DNA of 64,000 nt, taken from JBHIKY01 sp042139015 (GTDB lineage: Bacteria > Bacillota > Bacilli > Bacillales > Marinococcaceae). The stretch lies in the NCBI RefSeq assembly GCF_042139015.1, contig NZ_JBHIKY010000001.1:248001-312000 (forward strand), written 5' to 3'. The notes under the pieces were generated by a model. It was not told where the DNA came from, made no database searches, and saw only the letters and a list, made by a program, of their open reading frames with translations. How positions within the stretch are numbered: the first letter of the stretch is position 1; the number at the start of each line of letters is the position of its first letter. Shown here in pieces: positions 8,220-15,895 of the stretch. Position numbers and translations under genes: made by a program.

Positions 8220-9323
8220 TTAAAGAGCCTCCTCTCTCTTGACAGAATATTTTCTGTAAGGCTGATGAGCCGGCATTCCTTCACAGACATGCATGCGCAG
8301 CTCCGTCAGGTTCATGACGATCGAAAAGACCGTTTCCATCTGCCGGTGCTCCGGCGCTTTCGGGTTTACATAATGATTGATCGCATTCGGCGCGTTAAAC
8401 GTATCGCGGAGCCAGCTTTTCATCGTATCTTCAGTAAAAGGAGTCTGTTTCTGCTGATCAATCCGGATGAGCTGTTCCGCGCGCCGTTTTCTGATTTCAG
8501 AATCGCTGTAGCGGAAATTGTTTTTATCGTTTACGTGCTGCAATACTTCCGGTGAACAGATATGGTTCGTGTGAACGCCGAGCGAAGCGTTGTCATTCGT
8601 AATCGAGACTCCGTAAGGCGATACCTCTGCCTGGAGGACCATCCCCCGTTCTTTGCCTTCGCTTGCGCCAATGAGAAAGTTGGCAGTCGAAGCAAGCTGG
8701 CCATCCTGGACGCCAGCGAGTGCTTCGTGAAGCGAAGAGGCATTCAGGACGGCACGGAGGCCTAGATGAATCGGCACGCCGTCTGTTTTACGGTCGGTAA
8801 TCAGCGCGTTCAAACCAACACCGACCGAATGGCTGTTCATCCCGATCTTCCCGATGATCCCGCCTTCGGTCACCATCGCAATGTCGGGCCGGTTGTCCTG
8901 GCGGATACGGAGCAGGAGAAGACTTTTGGTCTGTTCTCCTTTCCAGTCCCAGTTCTGGCCGATAATCGTATCCGCCGCATACGGGGCGGTCATGCCGATG
9001 CTCGTGCATCCGTCCGTGAAGCTGTTATGAGCCTGTCCGGTCAGCGCGATTTCACTGCGCGCGTTCAGGGCGAGAATATCTTCAAAATCGACTCCTGCCC
9101 CCGCGGCCACCCCTTCCATTTCTTCGAGCATCGAGACGTCGTATTTTTCAATCACCGGCAGGTGAATTTTGCCGCGTTCGCGAACGGTGGTCCAGTTAAT
9201 CTGCTGGTAGCCGTAGAACAACCGTTCATAGGTGTCGAGGCTTTTCAGCACCTCTTCTTTTCCTTCGAGGCCGTGCTTCCTGCCGATTTCTTCCGGCGTT
9301 CCTGATAGGTCTATATTCTTCAT
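8220..9323 (-). CDS. C45-family (acyl-CoA:6-APA acyltransferase-like) Ntn hydrolase
   Basis: About 367 residues. The family matures by self-cleavage before a cysteine; the expected GC-T site is visible as FTDGCTSIGMTAP near residue 105, followed by TIIGQNWDW, a hallmark of this group. The N-terminal GTPEEIGRKHGLEGKEE and the segment EMEGVAAGAGVDFEDILALN also match. Known members transfer or hydrolyse acyl groups on amines, as in isopenicillin N acyltransferase. In this operon it could release an amine from an N-acyl or amide precursor before the aminotransferase acts; this is inference. It lies 28 bases after the aminotransferase gene and abuts the dehydrogenase. Confidence 0.75.
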   Translation of the reverse strand: MKNIDLSGTPEEIGRKHGLEGKEEVLKSLDTYERLFYGYQQINWTTVRERGKIHLPVIEKYDVSMLEEMEGVAAGAGVDFEDILALNARSEIALTGQAHNSFTDGCTSIGMTAPYAADTIIGQNWDWKGEQTKSLLLLRIRQDNRPDIAMVTEGGIIGKIGMNSHSVGVGLNALITDRKTDGVPIHLGLRAVLNASSLHEALAGVQDGQLASTANFLIGASEGKERGMVLQAEVSPYGVSITNDNASLGVHTNHICSPEVLQHVNDKNNFRYSDSEIRKRRAEQLIRIDQQKQTPFTEDTMKSWLRDTFNAPNAINHYVNPKAPEHRQMETVFSIVMNLTELRMHVCEGMPAHQPYRKYSVKREEAL

Positions 9324-9351
9324 GTTTTGATTCCTGCCTTTGCGTTAGAAG

Positions 9352-10725
9352 TTAGCAGTATTTCTTATCAAATACGTGCAATGCCTCATCGAGCCGTTCG
9401 ATCAACTCCTGAATCTGTTCAGAAGAAATAATCAGCGGCGGCGCGAGTGCAACGATGCTTTTGCCGTCTGCGCTGCCAGGGGCGCGGAGAATGAGATTTT
9501 TCTCAAAGCACATTTCGACAAAATCGAGTCCTGTTTTCCATTCGCCCGGGAAGCGTTCATCCTTGTCCCGGTCTTTAAAAAGCTCAAATGCGCCGATCAG
9601 CCCAATATTCCTCGGAAGGTGGACCGTCTGATGACGCTCGCGCAAGTACTCGAATCCATCCAGCATCACTTTCTCCATTTCCTGGACATGCGGGATGATG
9701 CCGTCGCGCTCGATGATCTCCAGGTTTTTCAAGGCTACCGCGCATGCCGTCGGATGGCCGCTGTACGTAAACCCGTGCGCCATCACCTGGTCGAACTGCT
9801 CGAGCACCGCTTTGATTTCATCGTGAAACATGACGCTTCCGAGCTGCGCGTACCCGCTGCTGATGCCTTTCGCGAGACACATCATGTCCGGCACAACACC
9901 CCAGTGGTCGACTGCAAATTTCTCCCCTGTGCGGCCGAACCCGCTGATGACTTCATCGGCGATCATCAATATGTTGTGCTCACTGCAGAGCTCCCGGACA
10001 GCCTGCAGATACCCAACAGGCGGCATATACACGCCGCCGGAGCCCTGAATCGGCTCGATAATCAGGCCGGCAATGGTATCCGCCCCTTCTTTTTCGATCA
10101 GTGCCCGGATCGACTGTTCAAACTGCGGATGACTGCGGTCGCCTCGTTCGCATTCCGTTAAATGCGGCGTTGCGTGGTAGACGTCCGTCATGTGCGTGCC
10201 TGCGAATCGATGGAAGCCGTGCAGCGCCGTGGCCGTGCCCGCTCCAATTGTCACGCCGTGATACCCCTGGCGGAGAGCCAGGAATTTCGTTTTTTCAGGC
10301 TGCTTTTTCAGCTGCCAGTAAAAGCGCGCCAACTTAAATGCCGTATCGTTGGATTCGGATCCCCCGGATGTGAAAAACGACGTGTTCAATCCTTCCGGTG
10401 CCCACTCCGCCAGCTTCGCCGCGAGCCGGATCGCCGGTTCGCTCGAGTAGCCGGCAAACGATGAGCTGAAAGCAAGCGTCGACATCTGCTGCTGCGCAGC
10501 CTCTGCCAGCTCTTTCTGCCCGTGGCCGAGATTGACGTTCCACAGCATCGAAAGGCCGTCAATATATTGGCCGCCCTCTGTATTGGTGACATAAATGCCG
10601 TTTCCTTCGGAGAAGACCATTTTCGGGGTCTGGCCCGGCACGCTCGACGGGTGCAGGAAATGCTTCCGGTCGAGCTCCTCTAATATGTTCGTGTGATTGT
10701 TATCTGTCGTTGGTGCCTGCTGCAT
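9352..10725 (-). CDS. Class III omega-aminotransferase (PLP)
   Basis: About 457 residues. Class III features: YIDGLSMLWNVNLGHG near residue 80, the PLP phosphate site FFTSGGSESNDTAFKLAR, the aspartate in ILMIADEVISGFGRTG and the Schiff-base lysine in MCLAKGISSGYAQLG. These enzymes transfer an amino group from an omega-amino acid or amine, often to pyruvate. It is the first gene of the sigma-54 operon, with the promoter about 40 bases upstream of the ATG at 10725 and a GGAGG site. With alanine dehydrogenase in the same operon, pyruvate is the likely acceptor. GABA, beta-alanine, taurine and diamines are all possible donors. Confidence 0.85.
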   Translation of the reverse strand: MQQAPTTDNNHTNILEELDRKHFLHPSSVPGQTPKMVFSEGNGIYVTNTEGGQYIDGLSMLWNVNLGHGQKELAEAAQQQMSTLAFSSSFAGYSSEPAIRLAAKLAEWAPEGLNTSFFTSGGSESNDTAFKLARFYWQLKKQPEKTKFLALRQGYHGVTIGAGTATALHGFHRFAGTHMTDVYHATPHLTECERGDRSHPQFEQSIRALIEKEGADTIAGLIIEPIQGSGGVYMPPVGYLQAVRELCSEHNILMIADEVISGFGRTGEKFAVDHWGVVPDMMCLAKGISSGYAQLGSVMFHDEIKAVLEQFDQVMAHGFTYSGHPTACAVALKNLEIIERDGIIPHVQEMEKVMLDGFEYLRERHQTVHLPRNIGLIGAFELFKDRDKDERFPGEWKTGLDFVEMCFEKNLILRAPGSADGKSIVALAPPLIISSEQIQELIERLDEALHVFDKKYC

Positions 10726-10762
10726 GTCTCATAACCTCCTTTTTTCGCTTGCTCATAGACAT

Positions 10763-10779
10763 TGCAATAAGCGTGCCAA
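10763..10779 (-). promoter_or_regulatory. Sigma-54 (-24/-12) promoter
   Basis: The minus strand reads TTGGCACGCTTATTGCA, with GG at -24 and GC at -12 in exact spacing, matching the SigL/RpoN consensus (TGGCAC-N5-TTGCW) at each conserved base. Transcription would start near 10752, about 27 bases before the aminotransferase ATG. A sigma-54 activator gene lies directly upstream. Confidence 0.93.
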
Positions 10780-10854
10780 CTTTGAAAATCAGCGGCACTT
10801 ATTTTTTTAAACTTCTGCGAAAGCCCTTCCATTGGGCGAAATATTTAGAAAATA

Positions 10855-10889
10855 TAAAAAATGAATGCCCGGAGAAACCAGGCATTCAT
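10855..10889 (-). terminator. Rho-independent terminator after the sigma-54 activator gene
   Basis: The minus strand forms ATGAATGCC / GGCATTCAT around a short loop and then runs into TTTTTTATATTTT. It lies between the activator gene and the sigma-54 promoter, so it separates the two transcription units. Confidence 0.8.
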
Positions 10890-10912
10890 CTATAGAAGAT
10901 AATCTGACAATT

Positions 10913-10928
10913 TATGATTTTTTGCATA
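10913..10928. promoter_or_regulatory. Candidate activator binding dyad 1 (UAS)
   Basis: TATGATTTTTTGCATA, a 16-bp dyad with TATG/CATA arms, centred about 168 bases upstream of the predicted sigma-54 start. It is one of three near-identical copies; enhancer-binding proteins usually bind at such distances. Confidence 0.55.
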
Positions 10929-10931
10929 ATC

Positions 10932-10947
10932 TATGATTATTTTCATA
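10932..10947. promoter_or_regulatory. Candidate activator binding dyad 2 (UAS)
   Basis: TATGATTATTTTCATA, with TATGA/TCATA arms, 19 bases centre-to-centre from dyad 1 (just under two helical turns), about 187 bases upstream of the predicted start. Confidence 0.55.
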
Positions 10948-10994
10948 CATACTGTTTTATAAGATCTTTCACCATTATTTTTCCTGTGAAATCT

Positions 10995-13127
10995 TCAGTT
11001 GTTATGATTTTTTGCATACTTTTTCACTTCGTTGTACTTCCGACTGACAGCCGACTGACTCATCCCGAGCTTTTCCGCCGCGGCCGTCGTCGTCTTATAG
11101 CGCTCCATCGCAAGCTCGACCATCTGCCGCTCCAGCAGCTTTTTCGCTTCCTTTAGCGGCATAATTTCGGTGACAGCGACGCTCGAGGAGGAGGATTCCG
11201 CCGGATGGAGAAACCTCCGGACGTACTCGCCCTCAATGAGTTCCGCGTCCGCCGTCACGACAAGTCGCTCAATGACGTTTTGGAGCTCTCGTATGTTACC
11301 CGGCCATCCATACGCCTCGAGCACCTGCAGCGCTTCGGGTGTTAAATGAAACGACTTGTCGTATTTGCGGTTCAGCTGATCCATAAACGTATACGACAAC
11401 AGCGGAATATCCTCCGGCCTTTCCCGCAGTGCCGGCACGCGAATCGGAATGACATTAATGCGGTAATACAAATCCTCCCGGAATGTCCCCTCCTTGACAA
11501 GCTTCTCCAGAGACTGATTCGTGGCGGTGACGATCTGTACGTCAATCGGCTTGGACTGGACGCTTCCGATCGGGGAAACCTCCCGCTCCTGCAGGACACG
11601 GAGCAGCTTCACCTGCAGGTGGAGGGAGAGCTCGCCGATTTCATCAAGAAACAGTACCCCGTGGTTCGCCTGTTCAAAATAGCCGACCTTTCCCCTGCTG
11701 TCCGCACCCGTAAACGCGCCTTTCACATAGCCGAACAGCTCACTCTCAAGCAGGTCCTCCGGGATCGCGCCGCAGTTTACCGTCACAAACGGCTTGTCCG
11801 CGCGTGCTCCGTTATCGTGAATGGCTTTGGCAATCAGCTCTTTCCCGACACCGGATTCTCCTAAAATCAAAACGGTGGAATGAAAATCCGCGAGCTTTTC
11901 GACGGTTGCCATCACGCTCTCCATTTTTTTACTGCCATATACAATTTCCGGCGAAAGCGACTGGTGGTGCTGCTTTTTCAGGGATTGAAGCTCTTCTTTA
12001 TACTGATCGGTCATCTGCCTCGTTTCTCTCAGCTCTGACTTCAGCCTGGTCGTTTCCGTAATATCCCTTGAGGCAATTACAATCCGGTCGACGATGCCGT
12101 CTTCGCCGAAAATCGGGTTTCCGACCGACAAAACTTTCTGGCCGGAGGCGAGCGTCTGCATCGACGTAATTTTCTTTTTCTCCTCGAGCACTAGATCAAT
12201 CAGGGACGGATCGGCCTGTTCCATCGTCGAATAGTCGTGGATGCGCTGCCCGACAATGGCGTGAAGATCCTCGCTCCACGCATGCTCCAGGTAGTTTTCA
12301 CTGTGACGAAGGAGCGTCCCGTGCTGATCGACAACAAGAATTTCATCATACATCGTCGCAAGAATCGCGTTCAGATCCCGGTTTAAGTCTTTCACGTAGC
12401 CGATTTCAAGCGCCATTTCCTCGACCTGCGGCAGATCCTGCACGATAATAATAACGCCGTTTATCTGGTTTTCTTCATCAAATATCGGAGAATAATCGAG
12501 CAGCAGGCCCGCTTCCTCCTGAACGAGGATCTGATTTAACACCGTTTCCCCCGTCTGAAGCACGTGTTCAATAATGTCGGCGTGAAAGAAGTCATCGACG
12601 GAGTGCTGCTTTACCTTTTCTTCCGTCGTCCTCATCATCGAGAGCGCCGTATCGTTAAAGTGAACGACCTTTTTCATATCATCAACGACAAAAATACCGC
12701 GAGGAATCGAAGACAGCATCATTTTCAGGAAATCCGACGTCGTATTGCTGTGCTGAAACAATTCAATCAGCAGCTCTTCTCTCGTGAGATAACCGGCATA
12801 TTCCTCCGCCTCGCCCTTGATCAGCACCAGCTGCTTCCCGAGAATTTGAAACAAAAAAGGAATCGACAGCTTCCGCTCCGGCGTAATCGTAATCGTCTCC
12901 GAGAGCGGCACCGCATGGTTTTCCAAGAGAGGCACAATGTCCTCTTCCTGAAGTCGTTTATTCCGAACTTCCTCTATAGAAACATACGCATAAAAAGCGT
13001 TATCCTTTTTCAGAAACAAGTGGGTTACGTTACACGTTTGAATCGTCTTCTCCACCTGGTCATCCAGCGGCTGCAGAGACAATGAGTGTATTGGATGCGC
13101 TGCCTCTTTTAAGGCACGGTACAGCAT
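10995..13127 (-). CDS. Sigma-54-dependent activator with CBS-like and two PAS regions
   Basis: About 710 residues from the ATG at 13127, which has AAAGGAGG upstream; the longer frame to 13268 lacks a site. Order: N-terminal CBS-like region (about 1-125, ending in YAGYLTREELLIEL), PAS 1 (about 135-240, GIFVVDDMKKVVHFNDTAL), PAS 2 (about 255-360), a charged coiled-coil linker (about 360-390), AAA+ domain with Walker A GESGVGKE near 423 and the sigma-54 contact loop GAFTGA near 470, then a C-terminal HTH (AAAEKLGMSQSAVSRKYNEV). It should open sigma-54 promoters in response to a small ligand. The adjacent perfect sigma-54 promoter makes the catabolic operon its likely target. A sigma-54 activator controlling gabT/gabD is known in the B. 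cereus group (GabR type). Confidence 0.9.
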   Translation of the reverse strand: MLYRALKEAAHPIHSLSLQPLDDQVEKTIQTCNVTHLFLKKDNAFYAYVSIEEVRNKRLQEEDIVPLLENHAVPLSETITITPERKLSIPFLFQILGKQLVLIKGEAEEYAGYLTREELLIELFQHSNTTSDFLKMMLSSIPRGIFVVDDMKKVVHFNDTALSMMRTTEEKVKQHSVDDFFHADIIEHVLQTGETVLNQILVQEEAGLLLDYSPIFDEENQINGVIIIVQDLPQVEEMALEIGYVKDLNRDLNAILATMYDEILVVDQHGTLLRHSENYLEHAWSEDLHAIVGQRIHDYSTMEQADPSLIDLVLEEKKKITSMQTLASGQKVLSVGNPIFGEDGIVDRIVIASRDITETTRLKSELRETRQMTDQYKEELQSLKKQHHQSLSPEIVYGSKKMESVMATVEKLADFHSTVLILGESGVGKELIAKAIHDNGARADKPFVTVNCGAIPEDLLESELFGYVKGAFTGADSRGKVGYFEQANHGVLFLDEIGELSLHLQVKLLRVLQEREVSPIGSVQSKPIDVQIVTATNQSLEKLVKEGTFREDLYYRINVIPIRVPALRERPEDIPLLSYTFMDQLNRKYDKSFHLTPEALQVLEAYGWPGNIRELQNVIERLVVTADAELIEGEYVRRFLHPAESSSSSVAVTEIMPLKEAKKLLERQMVELAMERYKTTTAAAEKLGMSQSAVSRKYNEVKKYAKNHNN
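11003..11018. promoter_or_regulatory. Candidate activator binding dyad 3, inside the activator gene's end
   Basis: An exact copy of dyad 1 (TATGATTTTTTGCATA), lying over the last codons of the activator gene (YAKNHNN), centred about 258 bases upstream of the predicted sigma-54 start. Agreement with an intergenic sequence is not explained by coding need. Confidence 0.45.
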
Positions 13128-13470
13128 AGGCCCATCCTCCTTTTTGTCTTTATCATAACATGAGAGGTTTTTAGTTGAGATATATTGGGCAGGGAAGGCA
13201 TGATCCATTTGAACTTTCCCATCCCAAGTGAAAAACAACCGATTTGTATTTGCTAAACTAAACCTCAATACTCATGCATTGATGAGTGAAGTACAGGTTA
13301 ACAGAAGCAAAAAGGAGACCGTACAGACAATAAGTACGCCCTCCTTTATTTTATGTAAATACTTCTTTTTGTTCTTTCCACTCTTTTCTATACTTCAATT
13401 TGTGATATGGTTCACATAAACTAATCCTAAACTAATTTATTAAATTTGATTTTTGCACTCCATAAAAAAA
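13128..13470. other. Intergenic region without a gene
   Basis: Between the sigma-54 activator and the glmS terminator. It must hold the activator's promoter, but I see no convincing -35/-10 pair. An imperfect hairpin, AAAGGAG with CTCCTTT arms (about 13312-13348), is the only clear structure. The frames crossing it are short and lack ribosome binding sites. Confidence 0.5.
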
Positions 13471-13510
13471 CTGCCAGCTTGGAGAATCAATTACCTCTCT
13501 AAGCTGGCAG
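13464..13510 (-). terminator. Rho-independent terminator after glmS
   Basis: CTGCCAGCTT (13471-13480) and AAGCTGGCAG (13501-13510) form a perfect 10-bp stem; on the minus strand it is followed by seven T. It begins about 19 bases after the glmS stop. T-rich sequence on the plus side also exists, but nothing upstream on that strand needs it. Confidence 0.88.
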
Positions 13511-13528
13511 TTTTATTAGTTTATTTTT

Positions 13529-15331
13529 TTATTCCACCGTCACACTCTTCGCGAGATTCCGTGGCTTATCGACATCGCAGCCTCTGTGCAGGGCTGCGTA
13601 GTAGGCGATCAACTGCAGCGGGATGACGGAGAGCAGTGGTGTCATGAGCTCGTGAATGTCCGGAAGGACAATCTGGTCGCCGTCCTGCTTCGTCGTTTCG
13701 GTGCTGATGATGCAGGCGTTGGCGCCGCGGGCGACGACTTCCTGGACGTTTCCTCGGATGTTCAGGTTTACATGCTTCTGCGTTGTGACAGCCACAACCG
13801 GTGTGCCGTCCTCGATCAGGGCGATCGTGCCGTGCTTGAGCTCGCCGCCGGCGAAGCCTTCTGCCTGAATGTAGGAGATTTCCTTGAGTTTCAGGGAGCC
13901 TTCCATGACGACGTGATAGTCCATGCCACGGCCGATGAAGAAGCAGCTGCGTGTCTCAAACAGGTAGTCGCGGGCGATCTGCTCCATGACGTCCTTCTGG
14001 TCGCATAGTGTTTCCATCGCGTTTGCGATCAGGCTGAGCTCCTGGATGGCGTCGAAGTCGGTGTCGATGCCCTGGGCGCGGGCGCTGTCCATCGCTAAGA
14101 TAGAGAACACCGCCATCTGCGCGGTATACGCTTTCGTTGACGCGACGGCAATTTCCGGTCCGGCGTACGTGTGCAGCGTGAAGTCTGCTTCACGCGAAAG
14201 CGTGGAGCCGGGAACATTGGTGATCGTCAGTGATTTATAGCCATTCTTTTTCACGTTGACGAGAACGCCTCGGCAGTCCGCGGTTTCTCCGCTTTGTGAA
14301 ATAAAGATAAAGAGCGGTTTTTCTGAAAGCAGTGGCTGGTTATATAGGAATTCACTAGCAATATGGACTTCCACCGGCTTCTTCGCAACCTTTTCCATCA
14401 TTTCTTTTCCGACCAGGCCGGCGTGGTAGCTCGTGCCTGCGGCAATGATGTAGAGGCGGTCCGCGTCGTTGATTGCGCTGCGGATATCGCCGTCGAGCTT
14501 GATGTCGCCGTCGTCGTTCTGATATTTCTGCACGATGTTTCTCATAACGAACGGCTGCTCATCGACTTCCTTCAGCATAAAGTGGTTGTATGTGCCTTTT
14601 TCCGTATCGCTTTCGTCGATATCGGTCGTGAAGGAATGACGGGTCACGCTCTTGCCGTCGAGTGTTTTCACCTGGACATTGTCCTTGGTGACAACGACGA
14701 TTTCTTCGTCCATGATTTCAATAAATTCTTTCGTGATGTGAAGCATCGCCATCGCATCGGACGCCACAACATTGACGCCGTCGCCGAGACCGACGAGAAG
14801 CGGGCTCTTGTTCTTCCCGACATAGATCGTGTCATTGTCAGCATTGTCGATCAGTGCGATCGCATACGAGCCGTGCAGAAGCGAGAGTGTATGGCGGAAC
14901 GCTTCCTCGGTGCTTTCACCTTTCTGCGAAAAAGCCTCGACGAGCTGAACGATTACTTCGGTGTCGGTTTCGCTCGCAAGGGTCACATCATGGAGATACT
15001 CCTTTTTCAGCTGCTGGTAATTCTCGATTACACCGTTGTGCACAAGGGTATAGCGCTCACTCACGCTCTGGTGCGGGTGGGCGTTTTCCTTACTCGGTGC
15101 GCCGTGGGTCGCCCAGCGCGTATGGCCGATGCCGGTCGTACCGGAGGCGTCTTTATTGATGGCGTCCTCGAGAGAGGCGATTCTTCCTTTTTCCTTGTAC
15201 AGTTCAATGCCGCTGTTTCCGACAAGAGCGATGCCGGCGGAGTCATAGCCGCGGTATTCAAGCTTCTGCAGCCCTTTGATGAGTATATCCTTTGCTTGTT
15301 CGTTTCCTATATATCCTACAATTCCACACAT
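13529..15331 (-). CDS. glmS: Glutamine--fructose-6-phosphate aminotransferase (isomerising)
   Basis: About 600 residues. It makes glucosamine-6-phosphate from fructose-6-phosphate and glutamine, the first committed step to UDP-GlcNAc. The start is placed at 15331 because processing must expose Cys1 (MCGIVGYIGNEQ) as the glutamine-hydrolysing nucleophile, and an AGGAGG lies 9 bases upstream; a longer frame to 15361 would bury it. Seen are GHTRWATHG of the glutaminase domain, two SIS domains (SGETADCRGVL; VASTKAYTAQ) and the standard C-terminus KPRNLAKSVTVE. The gene has its own promoter and a glmS ribozyme in the leader, so its product feeds back on its mRNA. Confidence 0.97.
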   Translation of the reverse strand: MCGIVGYIGNEQAKDILIKGLQKLEYRGYDSAGIALVGNSGIELYKEKGRIASLEDAINKDASGTTGIGHTRWATHGAPSKENAHPHQSVSERYTLVHNGVIENYQQLKKEYLHDVTLASETDTEVIVQLVEAFSQKGESTEEAFRHTLSLLHGSYAIALIDNADNDTIYVGKNKSPLLVGLGDGVNVVASDAMAMLHITKEFIEIMDEEIVVVTKDNVQVKTLDGKSVTRHSFTTDIDESDTEKGTYNHFMLKEVDEQPFVMRNIVQKYQNDDGDIKLDGDIRSAINDADRLYIIAAGTSYHAGLVGKEMMEKVAKKPVEVHIASEFLYNQPLLSEKPLFIFISQSGETADCRGVLVNVKKNGYKSLTITNVPGSTLSREADFTLHTYAGPEIAVASTKAYTAQMAVFSILAMDSARAQGIDTDFDAIQELSLIANAMETLCDQKDVMEQIARDYLFETRSCFFIGRGMDYHVVMEGSLKLKEISYIQAEGFAGGELKHGTIALIEDGTPVVAVTTQKHVNLNIRGNVQEVVARGANACIISTETTKQDGDQIVLPDIHELMTPLLSVIPLQLIAYYAALHRGCDVDKPRNLAKSVTVE

Positions 15332-15439
15332 AGTACGTGTCCTCCTGAGTCGGCGGGACACGGCATGCCACGGGGCATAACCGGGCCCCGCTCTTTATTT
15401 TTATTTGGCGTATGAAGGGTATCCAATTCTCCCCGTTCC

Positions 15440-15606
15440 GCCTTCTGTTCGTCACTGCACCGATGTTTGTTCACAGAGTCACCTCTGTGTTTTCCATCGA
15501 TCCTTAGCGGTTGTGACGTGCAACCGGGAGGCATCCGCCGATCGTTCGATGAACCTCCTCCTCGTCAACTGCCTGTGATTCCGTCCGATCAGGCAGTCCG
15601 GGCGCT
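15440..15606 (-). ncRNA. glmS ribozyme (glucosamine-6-phosphate riboswitch)
   Basis: The minus strand begins AGCGCCCGGACTGCC at 15606 and shows the order of conserved blocks known from Bacillus glmS ribozymes: the P1/P2 start, GGCAGTTGACGAGGAGGAGG, the ATCGAACGATCGGCGGATGCC core, TCCCGGTTG with a GTTG/CAAC pairing, AAGGAT, and an ACAGAGGTGACTCTGT P4 stem. Self-cleavage would fall before the G at 15605. It sits in the leader about 110 bases upstream of glmS. The 3' limit is approximate. Confidence 0.93.
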
Positions 15607-15656
15607 TTAATTATAAAAATAATTTCCTCTGTCCCCCTTTCATGTTATCTTGTTCC

Positions 15657-15685
15657 ATTTTACTATAAGACTTTTGGGGTGGCAA
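15657..15685 (-). promoter_or_regulatory. Sigma-A promoter of glmS
   Basis: The minus strand has TTGCCA, a 17-base spacer and TAAAAT, so transcription starts about 45 bases before the ribozyme cleavage site. Confidence 0.65.
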
Positions 15686-15847
15686 TCTGCATCTTTCGAC
15701 AAACGCTTTACTTAAGAAAAGGGTGAGTCTTGAAGAGAGTTTCCCGATGGCGGGATCTTTTAAACATGCTCTCTGCATCATTAGTCGGTGAATAGCCTTA
15801 TAACGTTACGTGTTTATCCTGCCACCGGAAAATTCTATACAATAAAT

Positions 15848-15885
15848 TATGCGCCGCCCCCGTCTGCGGTGAGGGCTGGCGCATA
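15848..15885 (-). terminator. GC-rich hairpin after glmM
   Basis: TATGCGCC and GGCGCATA (15848-15855 / 15878-15885) pair around a GC-rich loop that can pair further. It lies 11 bases after the glmM stop. Only an ATTTATT stretch follows on the minus strand, so termination may be partial and glmS may also be read from upstream. Confidence 0.55.
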
Positions 15886-15895
15886 TGACAATTTT

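Noticed and set aside
10795..10850. GCGAAA direct repeats upstream of the sigma-54 promoter
   Set aside because: Only six bases long and too near the promoter; the 16-bp dyads are far better enhancer candidates.
14363..15415. 350-residue open frame opposite glmS
   Set aside because: A shadow of the strongly coding glmS sequence on the other strand, without ribosome binding site or family resemblance.
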